This document shows, piece after piece, positions 10,401-17,649 of a DNA stretch of 64,000 nucleotides. Numbering within the stretch: the first letter of the stretch is position 1; each line of letters opens with the position of its first letter. The stretch lies in the NCBI RefSeq assembly GCF_010587385.1, contig NZ_CP047475.1:1364001-1428000 (forward strand). Direction: 5' to 3'. Source of the DNA: Vibrio astriarenae. Lineage in GTDB: Bacteria; Pseudomonadota; Gammaproteobacteria; Enterobacterales; Vibrionaceae. The translations under genes were made by a program, and so were the position numbers. The notes beneath the pieces are model-generated. The model was not told the origin of the DNA and ran no database searches. It saw only the letters and a list, made by a program, of their open reading frames with translations.

Positions 10401-10683
10401 TGTTCATAACTATGGTTCGCCCGTTGGTGATGATAACCCTAATACTCAGGGGCTATCAGTAAAAATACTGGCAAGCAGTGTTGCAACAAATGACTATCAA
10501 TTGGGGCAAACGGCCTATCCCGAGGGGCAGTGGCACTCAGTATCGATACCTTTTGCACAGTTACTCTCCGGAGGTAGCTTTGATATTGAACGCGTGACCG
10601 CACCGTTTGTTGTATTCCCAGAATGGGGCGCGTCGCAGGCAGGGGTTGATTTTGAAGTCAGAAATATCATGATTATCAAGTAA
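7426..10683 (+). CDS. GH3 beta-glucosidase/exoglucanase lipoprotein with C-terminal sandwich domains
   Basis: The 1085-residue protein starts with a lipoprotein signal (SGC at Cys20). The GH3 (alpha/beta)8 domain spans about 60-400, with KHWVGDGGT substrate-binding motifs. VVTDWNGH contains the predicted nucleophile Asp340. The alpha/beta sandwich follows to about 650 (SLVLLKNNDDILPL, FGYGLNY). The C-terminal third (about 690-1085) holds two beta-sandwich, galactose-binding-like regions. This resembles the ExoP-type exo-1,3/1,4-beta-glucanases of marine Gammaproteobacteria. Expected role: release of glucose from beta-gluco-oligosaccharides at the cell envelope. Preceded by a LacI regulator and followed by a terminator, so it is probably monocistronic. 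It carries none of the agar-locus operators. Confidence 0.88.
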   Translation: MTKKSLLAVAIASALALSGCNNSSSNTPPASGDFEMPYFNDWPQIQSNIPVDSAIEAEIVTILSQMTLEEKVGQMIQPDLRDVTPEEVAEYHLGSLLNGGGGWPNDDKYASAKDWADEADKYWLANEQYWATRNIRIPFIWATDAVHGHNNVFKATVFPHNIGLGAARNPDLIEQIGQATAQEIVATGLDWTFAPTVATPRDYRWGRVYEGYSEDPSIVYAYASRMVKGLQGDSADLKTDHKVISNVKHWVGDGGTKDGEDRGENHYSEEYLRNIHAAGYFSGLEAGAQVVMTSFNSWHNEVNYDYENSEDYNYKLHGSRYMVTDVLKDKMGFDGLVVTDWNGHQEINGCTSSNCPAVVNAGNDILMVTSRSDWQAMYLNIIAQVQDGTISMSRIDDAVTRILRVKMRANLWEKPQPSMRTFAGDQSQLGKDEHRDLARQAVSESLVLLKNNDDILPLKKDQNVLIAGSAIDDITKQTGGWSLTWQGDGNTIEDDFPGATTMKMAIEEVVGSDNVITELSDATDDTVAIVVIGEDPYAEMFGDIKANQTLEFATIKSSYAADLETIKSLKAAGLKVVTVFYSGRPLYVNEEINHSEAFVAAWLPGTEAGGITDVIFEGGNDFKGTLSYSWPLLKCSTSINAVPENLSDRWVTPETEQDINGENVPLFAFGYGLNYAEGAPSEYEFDLDNLPLDPREYGCGMGAPDDGVATINLEIFGKDSSNQFVPRISGNGNGWVGLEVASDGATVIEGIEVDRINKDHQRDAVNITFTGAQPSQFYLQTEDEKTVDMNAYLNADSTLQFDVRTHTTIDDDFVLSMHCEWPCLGEVNIAAAMPAPSDSWTTLKLPLTCFEDSGMSFPMLNTAFLLYSDGGKEEMELDIANVRFVPRSLDSAEDELDCNNLQAPVNPPLDMTSSDILEAPWNSVVEANEYNTNDWGPIGETHATISETDGIIRVSFEKDSPEAYKAEINFIAEEAQNLSLYQESGAIEFELYVHNYGSPVGDDNPNTQGLSVKILASSVATNDYQLGQTAYPEGQWHSVSIPFAQLLSGGSFDIERVTAPFVVFPEWGASQAGVDFEVRNIMIIK

Positions 10684-10703
10684 TTACTTGAATCGGCGAA
10701 TGG

Positions 10704-10730
10704 AGAGGGTGCTAAGTTTGCACCCTCTTT
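10704..10730 (+). terminator. Intrinsic terminator after GH3 gene
   Basis: Arms AGAGGGTGC (10704-10712) and GCACCCTCT (10720-10728) with a 7-nt loop and a short T tract follow the GH3 stop by about 20 bp. Confidence 0.7.
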
Positions 10731-10900
10731 GTCACAGACATTTACACTTCTAATCACACTTCAAGTGAGATGACATCAACGAAAGATGATGCCCTTCACC
10801 CTTGCCCAAATACGGTATTGTAAGCTTGTACTTTTGCTTTTAGCTTAGACATTAAAGGTTTGTTTTTACGAGTTTTTAATTAAGCAGCGAAGGTGGACTT

Positions 10901-11491
10901 ATGTTGAGTAAGTTAAAAGATCTTTATGGGCGAATATTCATTAACCAAGCGAAAACACCACTACCAATACCGGAGGCTAGACGTAAGCATTTGTCTATTG
11001 CCAAAGGTATTACCCCATTGGAGCCTGAAGATGTTGGATGGGTGATGAGTGAAATTATCAACGAGTCTGGTCATGGCCACTTTGACAAGCAATTTTTACA
11101 ACCCATGACACACGATGAACTCCGAGCAAAACTGTTTAGCACCATCGACAAAGGGTACTTTGACTCTGACGGTAAGCGCAGCCATGGAGCGATTTATGGT
11201 AAGTACGTCAAGGGTAAAATTGTCGGATTCATGTGGATTAAACAGGCTAACCAACTCGAGTATGAAATCGTGATGATGGGGGTGGATAGAGAGTATCGAC
11301 GTCGCGGTATTGCGACTGAATTTATGCAGATGATGCTTGAGAAAGTCATTCCGGCCACAGGGCAATCACGTGCTCAGGCTAGTCTCTATATGACTTCGCA
11401 ACATATGATGAAGTTACTTCGTACTGCTGGCTTCAAAAAAGCGAAAAAGCAACCAGAGAAGCAAAGAGTGTTGCTAGAACGATTTGTATAA
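10901..11491 (+). CDS. GNAT-family N-acetyltransferase
   Basis: The 196-residue protein carries the acetyl-CoA-binding motif A near residue 125-140 (VMMGVDREYRRRGIATEFMQ, with the R/Q-x-x-G-x-A signature). Late GNAT strands follow. It is cytoplasmic, with unknown substrate. It stands alone between two terminators, about 220 bp after the GH3 gene. Confidence 0.8.
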   Translation: MLSKLKDLYGRIFINQAKTPLPIPEARRKHLSIAKGITPLEPEDVGWVMSEIINESGHGHFDKQFLQPMTHDELRAKLFSTIDKGYFDSDGKRSHGAIYGKYVKGKIVGFMWIKQANQLEYEIVMMGVDREYRRRGIATEFMQMMLEKVIPATGQSRAQASLYMTSQHMMKLLRTAGFKKAKKQPEKQRVLLERFV

Positions 11492-11506
11492 CGTGTTGAG
11501 GGATAA

Positions 11507-11543
11507 GGCTCTAAAGTGGTTGCTTTAGAGCCTCGCTATTTTT
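11507..11543 (+). terminator. Intrinsic terminator after GNAT gene
   Basis: Arms GGCTCTAAAG (11507-11516) and CTTTAGAGCC (11523-11532) form a 10-bp stem. A T-rich tract (11539-11543) follows. Confidence 0.75.
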
Positions 11544-11721
11544 AATTATTACTAGAAAGTGTGCTCGTATAAGTCGCTGGCGTTAAGCTAATACTGTAAA
11601 TAAGGACAAATATAAGTTTACACTTTGAGCATTAACTCTAGAGAGATGAGTTGGGGTTTCTGTGCTAGATTGGTCGTATATAAAAGTTAGTTGGTGCCAC
11701 AACAAATAAAGGATTAATACA

Positions 11722-13137
11722 GTGAATGCAATTACGGAAATTAATCAAGCGGAAACATTAAACCAATCACTCGATTTACTTCGTGAATGTTACAATCAGC
11801 AACTTTGCTTGCCGATTGAGGCTCGTATCAATAATCTGAAGCTGATTAAGCAAAGCCTCATTGAGCATCGAACACAGCTGATTGAAGCGTTGAGTAACGA
11901 CTTTGGTTGCAGAACTGAGTTTGACACCTCCATCGCTGATATTATGCCGACTGTGGCGCAGATTAACTACACGTTAAAGCACTTAAAGCAATGGATGAAG
12001 CCGAGTAAGCGCAGTGCTGGACTGATGTTTATGCCGAGTAAAGTTGCAGTGGAATATCAGCCACTCGGTGTGGTCGGTATCATAGCGCCATGGAACTTTC
12101 CTGTCATTTTGAGCGTTGGGCCTATCGTGACGGCATTAGCTGCGGGTAATCGAGTCATGCTCAAGCTCAGTGAATTTACGCCTAAAACGAATCAGGTCAT
12201 TACGAAGATCTTGAGTGTTTTGCCTGAGCATATACTGGTCATTGAAGGTGCGGCTGAGGTTGCGGCTGAGTTTAGTGCTCTACCGTTTGATCACTTACTT
12301 TTTACCGGTTCAACTCAAGTTGGTCGCTATGTAGCCCAAGCTGCTGCGCCAAACTTAACGCCGATCACCCTAGAGTTGGGCGGCAAGTCTCCCGTAATCG
12401 TTGCGAAAGACAGCGACTTAGATGTTGCGGTTGATGCAGTACTTTTCGGTAAATGTCTGAATGCTGGGCAGATATGTGTCGCACCTGACTATGCGTTTGT
12501 ACCCAAAGAGAAAGTCGATGCGTTCATTACGCGCTTTTTTGAGCGTCTGGCCGTGCTGTATCCTGAAATTGAGGAAGAGGGAGGCTTCACTCAAATCATC
12601 AATGAGCGCCAATATGATCGCCTAATGGCTGCATTGGAAGAGGCTAAACAACAAGGTGCCATCGTTCACACTAAGCAAGTAACAAACGGTGCTGATTCAC
12701 GTTTGATTACACCGCACTTGATGACCGATGTAACAGATGATATGACCATCATGCGCGATGAAATATTCGGCCCACTGTTGCCAATTAAGCCCTATCAAGA
12801 CATTCAAGAAGCTTTGGATTATATCAATTCCAAAGACCGTCCTCTCGCGCTCTATATCATGAGTACAGATAAGTTATTGATTCAGCGTATCGTCAATTCG
12901 ACACACAGTGGTGGCGTCGGTATCAATGAGACCGTTTTCCACGTTGGAGCAGAAGACGCGCCCTTTGGCGGTGTAGGCCCTTCTGGTATGGGGCACTATC
13001 ATGGTGTTGAAGGCTTTCGAACGTTTAGTCATGCCAAGACGGTGTTTCACACTCCTGCATGGTTAGGAAGAATTAAACTGTTATTGAAGTCTCAACAGAA
13101 GATGATCAAAATGATGGGGCGTTTATTCATACGTTAG
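11722..13137 (+). CDS. Coniferyl-aldehyde-dehydrogenase-like aldehyde dehydrogenase
   Basis: The 471-residue NAD(P)-dependent aldehyde dehydrogenase has GVVGIIAPWNFPV, FTGSTQVGR, LELGGKSP (catalytic Glu region) and NAGQICVAPDY with predicted nucleophile Cys252. The short length, the lack of the usual N-terminal extension and the hydrophobic-basic C-terminus (LGRIKLLLKSQQKMIKMMGR) fit the CALDH group, which oxidises hydrophobic or aromatic aldehydes. It probably starts at GTG 11722, behind AAAGGA. No operon partner is obvious. Confidence 0.85.
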   Translation: MNAITEINQAETLNQSLDLLRECYNQQLCLPIEARINNLKLIKQSLIEHRTQLIEALSNDFGCRTEFDTSIADIMPTVAQINYTLKHLKQWMKPSKRSAGLMFMPSKVAVEYQPLGVVGIIAPWNFPVILSVGPIVTALAAGNRVMLKLSEFTPKTNQVITKILSVLPEHILVIEGAAEVAAEFSALPFDHLLFTGSTQVGRYVAQAAAPNLTPITLELGGKSPVIVAKDSDLDVAVDAVLFGKCLNAGQICVAPDYAFVPKEKVDAFITRFFERLAVLYPEIEEEGGFTQIINERQYDRLMAALEEAKQQGAIVHTKQVTNGADSRLITPHLMTDVTDDMTIMRDEIFGPLLPIKPYQDIQEALDYINSKDRPLALYIMSTDKLLIQRIVNSTHSGGVGINETVFHVGAEDAPFGGVGPSGMGHYHGVEGFRTFSHAKTVFHTPAWLGRIKLLLKSQQKMIKMMGRLFIR

Positions 13138-13215
13138 TCGCATAATATGCGGTATATGTTCAAATAATGGCTATGCTTAATGATGTTTATACTAATGCAC
13201 GGAGCATAGCCTGAA

Positions 13216-13764
13216 ATGACGTACTCGATATTAAGTGACAGACCTTTAACTCGTTTGAAGCGATGCTTGCCCCTTTGTTTTGTATTACTCGCCTCTGCTT
13301 GCTCTTCAAATACACCATACGCTCATCCACCTCTAAAACCTGCTACTACTCATTCTCCTTCAAACCAACAAATGATAGCCTTTGCCCGTGACTATATCGG
13401 CACAGATTATAAGTGGGGCGGAAATACCCCCAGTGGTTTTGATTGCTCAGGATTTATTAAGTTTGTGTACAATGAATTTAATATTGATATTCCAAGAACA
13501 ACTTCACAATACCCATCTCTTTACAAGAACAAAGTCGATTTTGATAAGGCTCAAGTTGGGGATTTAATTATATTTACGGGCACTGACCCGAAGGTAAGAA
13601 AACCAGGGCATGCAGGCATCATTACTCAAGTGGGAGAGGGGAAACTTCACTTTATCCATAGTTCTTCTTCTAAGAAGCATTACGGTGTAACTGAGACCGA
13701 CTATTTTAAGAGTGGTTATCCCAAGCGTTACTTGTCTATTGTACGCTTGGCTGACAATAGTTAG
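13216..13764 (+). CDS. NlpC/P60 cell-wall peptidase lipoprotein
   Basis: The 182-residue protein has a lipoprotein signal (ASAC) preceded by a rather long, positively charged N-terminus. The NlpC/P60 domain starts near residue 55: GTDYKWGGNTPSGFDCSGFI includes catalytic Cys77, and KPGHAGIITQ holds the catalytic His. Such enzymes cleave gamma-D-glutamyl-diamino acid bonds in peptidoglycan. It resembles the Spr/NlpC group of small envelope lipoproteins. Confidence 0.87.
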   Translation: MTYSILSDRPLTRLKRCLPLCFVLLASACSSNTPYAHPPLKPATTHSPSNQQMIAFARDYIGTDYKWGGNTPSGFDCSGFIKFVYNEFNIDIPRTTSQYPSLYKNKVDFDKAQVGDLIIFTGTDPKVRKPGHAGIITQVGEGKLHFIHSSSSKKHYGVTETDYFKSGYPKRYLSIVRLADNS

Positions 13765-13802
13765 GGCTCGCGAGAAAGGCTGAGTTAATAAGAAAGGAAT
13801 AA

Positions 13803-13823
13803 AGAGAGGCAGCGAGCCTCTCT
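13803..13823. terminator. Hairpin between convergent genes
   Basis: AGAGAGGC (13803-13810) and GCCTCTCT (13816-13823) flank a 5-nt loop between the NlpC and siderophore-interacting protein stops. A possible shared terminator, with no strong T tract. Confidence 0.5.
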
Positions 13824-13849
13824 AGGCGCCCTTCATCTAAATGATGCTA

Positions 13850-14638
13850 TTAGGCTTGATTAAACGACTCAGCGTCTTGTCTCTTTAATGCTTTATGGCC
13901 GTCTTCAGTGACACCGTGTTTCCAATAGCTGCTAAAGTAGGTGTTTTCACGAGCGCATGACCAGTTGTCTGAAACGTGACGTCGAACTGCTCGCATTTGC
14001 GAAAACTCACAGGCACACCAAACACCCGCATTGCTTGGTACTGAAGTCAACGATTCGACCGACTTAGCGAGTAAAGGTTGCTGATGATCACCCAGTAACC
14101 ACTCAATATCGATGCCTTGTGGTGCCTCAAGTTCTTGCTTGTCAGAAGCATCTGCAATTTGAATAAAGGCACGTCCTTTTGCGTCTGGTGTTAACTTAGT
14201 CAGTGTCACAGCAAGCGCAGGCAACGATGTCATATCAGCGACAAAAACATAGTCATGCAAGTCAAAAGGAATGGTTTCACTGTGGCCCGGGCCACCAATC
14301 TTAATCGTGTCTCCAGCCTTGGCAGTTTGTGCCCAGTGACTTGCGATTCCATCTTGGTCTTGGCTGTCATGTAAAACAAAATCGACATCAAGTGTTAGGG
14401 CGGCAGAGTCAAAATGACGAATAGTGTAGGTGCGCATAAGTGGGCGACCCGTTTCACTCATATCGTCAATATTGGTCGTGCCATTAGCATTGAAGATCAG
14501 CTTGATATAATCCCCTTCGCAGTCTTCAGGCATTTTCTGCAAGTCGTCACCAGTGAAGCGAATGCGCAGAAAGCTGTCGCTTAGCTTTTGTGTTGAGATT
14601 ACCGTCAAAGATTTAGGTGTCATTTTTCTTTTCATCAT
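13850..14638 (-). CDS. Siderophore-interacting protein (ViuB-like ferric-siderophore reductase)
   Basis: The protein (262 residues from ATG 14638) has an FAD-binding barrel with RTYTIRHFD (about 68-76), the usual flavin motif. An NAD(P)H-binding SIP domain follows (DMTSLPALAV; GVWCACEFSQMRAVRRHV; SCARENTYFSSYWKHGVTEDG). Family function: reductive release of iron from ferric siderophores in the cytoplasm. A TTG 13 codons upstream extends the frame, but GGAG sits just before the tandem ATGs at 14638, so that start is chosen. It is divergent from a MarR regulator. Confidence 0.88.
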   Translation of the reverse strand: MMKRKMTPKSLTVISTQKLSDSFLRIRFTGDDLQKMPEDCEGDYIKLIFNANGTTNIDDMSETGRPLMRTYTIRHFDSAALTLDVDFVLHDSQDQDGIASHWAQTAKAGDTIKIGGPGHSETIPFDLHDYVFVADMTSLPALAVTLTKLTPDAKGRAFIQIADASDKQELEAPQGIDIEWLLGDHQQPLLAKSVESLTSVPSNAGVWCACEFSQMRAVRRHVSDNWSCARENTYFSSYWKHGVTEDGHKALKRQDAESFNQA

Positions 14639-14675
14639 TTCGCTCCACAGGTAAACTAGCAAGGTTGATTTTGTC

Positions 14676-14716
14676 AACTATAGTTAGTTTAAATGATAAT
14701 GTAAACCATTTAATTG
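14676..14716. promoter_or_regulatory. Divergent promoter with palindromes and Fur-like half site
   Basis: AACTATAGTT (14676-14685) is a perfect 10-bp palindrome and a candidate MarR operator. AAATGATAATG (14691-14701) matches half of a Fur box and is mirrored by CATTTAA downstream. Iron control of the reductase would be expected from family knowledge. Confidence 0.4.
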
Positions 14717-14726
14717 GAGAGTCGCC

Positions 14727-15149
14727 GTGTCACAAGCAACAACATTGGAAGGGCTATTTGGTTTAGCGCATGCCGTAAAAAGAGAAATGCACCATCAGAT
14801 TGAACTGCTTGGTTTGCCGATCACACCAATGCACATGCGTGTGCTCAAAATCATTTCAAAGACACAAGACTGCACCGCAAATCATATTGTCCAGTTTTTA
14901 AGCAGAGATAAAGCGCAGGTCACACGCCTGCTAAAGCCTTTGCTTGATGAGGGTCTATTAGACAAAGCAGCTAATCCTGAGGATAAACGCAGTGCGTTTC
15001 TTCTGGTGACAGAGCAGGGGCGCACGCTGGTTGAGCGTATCGCCGATGTCGAGCAAGCATTGATATCAAAAATGACGAGTGGCGTTGCAGAAAATGAGCT
15101 TCAGTCGTACTTGAAAGTGGCTAATCAGATGAAGAAGAACTTAAGCTAG
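14727..15149 (+). CDS. MarR-family transcriptional regulator
   Basis: The 140-residue protein has the MarR winged helix: TANHIVQFLSRDKAQVTRLLKPL as recognition region (about 52-74) and NPEDKRSAFLLVTEQG as the wing. It starts at GTG 14727 after GGAGAG. Divergent from the siderophore-interacting protein, which it may regulate. Its last 29 bp overlap the 3' end of the convergent LysR gene. Confidence 0.85.
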   Translation: MSQATTLEGLFGLAHAVKREMHHQIELLGLPITPMHMRVLKIISKTQDCTANHIVQFLSRDKAQVTRLLKPLLDEGLLDKAANPEDKRSAFLLVTEQGRTLVERIADVEQALISKMTSGVAENELQSYLKVANQMKKNLS

Positions 15150-16047
15150 CTTGGTTGAACTCTACAACGAGGAAATCAATGAACACCCGTATACGCTTCA
15201 CTTTTTGGCTATTACGACTGAAATAGAGGTAGAGCCCTTGAAAGTTAGGCCAGTGGTCTTTGAGTACGGGTTTAAGTTCACCTGACTCAATCAGTTCCTC
15301 TACGCAGGGCAAGACCAGCCTACCAATACCAAGCCCTTGCAGTGCACCGTCTATCATCACGTCAGTATCATTCACCACAAGGGCGTAGGGCATTTCAACT
15401 AGCGTCTCTTGCCCGTTGTCGATGAGGTTGAGCCTCGCATATTGATTGGAAGTGACAAATCGATATTGAATTAGCTGATGCTGACTTAAATCCTCTAGCG
15501 AAGAAGGGACACCAAATTTGTCAAAGTAGGCAGGACTGGCGAACAGCGCCTCTTGCATAGGTTCTGTCAGTTTTTTTGCTACCATTCCCTCTTCGACTTT
15601 GTTGCCAAATCGGATACCTAAATCGATGCCTTCTTTGACAATATCAAGGGTCGCATCTGAAATCACGACCTCTAATTGAATCTGCGGATAGAGGCGGCAG
15701 AATTTGGCATAGATGCTTTGAAAGTAGGTGTTAAACACAAACTTGGGGAGTGTGATGCGCAGTTTACCACTCGGCTCATCAGCTAACTCTTGAACACTCT
15801 CAATAGCGATAGATAAAGAGGCCATAGCTTGAGAGGTGCGTTCATAAAGCAATCGCCCCGCATCAGTAAGTTCAATCTTGCGCGTGGTACGGTTGAATAG
15901 TGTCAAACCGACATTGGATTCTAAGAGTTTCAATGCTTGGCTAACCGACGGGGCGGCTATCTCTAACTTTCGAGCAGCGCCGCGTATGCTACCCTCTGAA
16001 ACAATCGCTTGAAATACCTGTAGCTGGCTGTAAGTCGTACCCTTCAT
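15121..16047 (-). CDS. LysR-family transcriptional regulator
   Basis: The LysR helix-turn-helix lies at the N-terminus (MKGTTYSQLQVFQAIVSEGS, AARKLEIAAPSVSQALKLLE). A substrate-binding domain follows from about 90. ATG 16047, after GGAAG, gives 308 residues; an upstream ATG at 16062 would add five. It is divergent from the flavodoxin-SnoaL fusion gene and likely controls it. The C-terminus ends in a serine run encoded inside the overlap with the convergent MarR gene. Confidence 0.85.
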   Translation of the reverse strand: MKGTTYSQLQVFQAIVSEGSIRGAARKLEIAAPSVSQALKLLESNVGLTLFNRTTRKIELTDAGRLLYERTSQAMASLSIAIESVQELADEPSGKLRITLPKFVFNTYFQSIYAKFCRLYPQIQLEVVISDATLDIVKEGIDLGIRFGNKVEEGMVAKKLTEPMQEALFASPAYFDKFGVPSSLEDLSQHQLIQYRFVTSNQYARLNLIDNGQETLVEMPYALVVNDTDVMIDGALQGLGIGRLVLPCVEELIESGELKPVLKDHWPNFQGLYLYFSRNSQKVKRIRVFIDFLVVEFNQASLSSSSSD

Positions 16048-16064
16048 GCTGATATCTTCCATTG

Positions 16065-16079
16065 TTAGGTTAAACCTAA
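16065..16079. promoter_or_regulatory. Palindrome TTAGGTTAAACCTAA, likely LysR operator
   Basis: This is a perfect 7-1-7 palindrome immediately upstream of the LysR start and about 100 bp upstream of the divergent oxidoreductase gene. Position and T-N11-A form fit a LysR autoregulatory site. Confidence 0.5.
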
Positions 16080-16176
16080 TTAAAAGCTAAGTTTTAGTGC
16101 TCTACAAGCAAAGAATCAAATCATCTATTCTAACTCCATCGAAACGAATTGCTGTTTAGCAGAGTGAGGAGCCAAC

Positions 16177-17118
16177 ATGAGCAAAGTTGTGGTTATTTCT
16201 GGACACCCAGAACTAGAGAAATCAAATACAAACAAAATTATCATCGATCAACTAGGCAAAGAGATTGAGAGCATTGATGTGCGCCGCCTCGATACGCTGT
16301 ACCCAAACTACCAAATCGATGTTGAAGCCGAGCAACAAGCATTACTTGCGGCAGATGTTATCGTTCTACAGTTTCCTTTTTACTGGTATTCAGTACCGGC
16401 ACTGCTTAAGAAGTGGCTTGATGACGTGTTTAGCTACAACTTTGCCTACGGTTCAAAGGGTGACAAGCTGAAGGGTAAAGAGCTGATTACATCCATTACT
16501 ATTGGCGGCCCGGCAGAGTCGTATGACCCTCTTGGCTACAATCACTTCACGATTGAGCAACTGTTACACCCAATTCAGCAAACGGCATACTTAGCGGGTC
16601 TAAACTACCATGCTCCAATCTATACGCATGGCATGGTATACATTCCTGGAGTATACAACACGCTAGAGGATGTGGAAGCGAAGGCACAAGCTCATGCAAC
16701 ACGTGTGATTGATAAAGTGGCTGACTTGTTATCGTCACAGGAGCGACAAGTCTCCGCCTTGGTCAAAGCTTGGTTTGAAAATATGGATAATCTTGGTGAA
16801 GATGAAACGCCATTCTTATCAGAGCTTGATGAAAACGTGGTTTTTCATGTACCAGAGGGTGAGTATAACGGGCATGCAGGCTTTAAAGATTGGTATCGCC
16901 AACTAAGAAACATGTTTGATACGGCAAGTCATACGCTTGAGCAAGTGGTGATTACACCGTCTGAGGTAGGCTTCAAAGCAGATTTACGTGTAAGACTTAT
17001 CGCTCGTACAGCAAGTGGTGAGGATGTTAACGTGTTGGTTAATGAAGAGTGGCAGCTATCGTTTAAGAGTGACCAACCCAAAATTGTGCGTTATCAAGTT
17101 GATGTGGTGACTGGCTAA
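16177..17118 (+). CDS. Flavodoxin-fold NAD(P)H oxidoreductase fused to a SnoaL-like domain
   Basis: The first ~185 of 313 residues match the KefF/MdaB-type quinone reductases (VVISGHPELEKSNTNKI; VLQFPFYWYSVPALLKKWLDDVF; ITIGGPAESYDP). The last ~115 residues form an NTF2/SnoaL-like domain (LVKAWFENMDNLGEDETPFLSELDENVVFHVPEG and the following strands). Expected activity: two-electron reduction of quinones or similar with FMN/FAD; the added SnoaL fold may bind or convert the product. Good SD (GTGAGGAGCCAAC) before ATG 16177. Probably controlled by the divergent LysR. Confidence 0.83.
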   Translation: MSKVVVISGHPELEKSNTNKIIIDQLGKEIESIDVRRLDTLYPNYQIDVEAEQQALLAADVIVLQFPFYWYSVPALLKKWLDDVFSYNFAYGSKGDKLKGKELITSITIGGPAESYDPLGYNHFTIEQLLHPIQQTAYLAGLNYHAPIYTHGMVYIPGVYNTLEDVEAKAQAHATRVIDKVADLLSSQERQVSALVKAWFENMDNLGEDETPFLSELDENVVFHVPEGEYNGHAGFKDWYRQLRNMFDTASHTLEQVVITPSEVGFKADLRVRLIARTASGEDVNVLVNEEWQLSFKSDQPKIVRYQVDVVTG

Positions 17119-17126
17119 GTGTTTAA

Positions 17127-17152
17127 GCCCCAATACAGTGATGCGTTGGGGC
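17127..17152 (+). terminator. Hairpin after oxidoreductase-SnoaL gene
   Basis: Arms GCCCCAA (17127-17133) and TTGGGGC (17146-17152) follow the stop codon at 17118. There is no strong T tract. Confidence 0.5.
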
Positions 17153-17196
17153 GACTTGGAAAGTGACATGTTGTCTAAACAAAATAGAGACCGTGT

Positions 17197-17421
17197 TTAA
17201 AACTGCAGCTCAGGCGTTGTGGTGCATGAGTCCTTAAAGCTCATATAACCCTTGAGCAATTGTTCTGCACTGGATGGGTTTTTTTGATGTTCGTAAAGTG
17301 CCAGCTCTTGTCTTACGATGCTGATGTAATAGTTGTGAGATGCGAACATACCAGGGAAAAGCTGAGGCTTTTCAGTCATCATGTCGCGGATAATGTCATC
17401 ATTGATACTTTTACTGTGCAT
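17197..17421 (-). CDS. Small hypothetical protein, 74 residues
   Basis: ATG 17421 has a good SD (GAGGAAAA). The acidic, soluble protein begins MHSKSINDDIIRDMMTEKPQ and has no signal peptide or recognised motif. The frame is open further upstream, but those 29 residues are basic and lack a ribosome site, so the shorter start is chosen. Function unknown. It is flanked by the oxidoreductase (convergent) and a SnoaL-domain protein. Confidence 0.6.
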   Translation of the reverse strand: MHSKSINDDIIRDMMTEKPQLFPGMFASHNYYISIVRQELALYEHQKNPSSAEQLLKGYMSFKDSCTTTPELQF

Positions 17422-17579
17422 GACTATTTTCCTCTTCCGTGATTCATCTAGTCGGTTAACAACATAACGTTGTTTTAACAGTGATACCACAAAAATGCGC
17501 TGAGGCAAACTATTTGCGCAATAAAGATAACTTGTGGATGGATAAATGTTAGAGCCTTTTGATCGGCAAATTCAAAAAC

Positions 17580-17607
17580 GCCACACTTAATGAAACGTTA
17601 GTGTGGC
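17580..17607. terminator. Hairpin downstream of exported SnoaL protein gene
   Basis: Arms GCCACACT (17580-17587) and AGTGTGGC (17600-17607) lie about 45 bp beyond the stop at 17650 of the minus-strand gene. A CTTTC tail is present on the plus side. Confidence 0.5.
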
Positions 17608-17649
17608 TTTCAATTTAGACCTAACAATACTGATAGGTATCAGGGGCAA

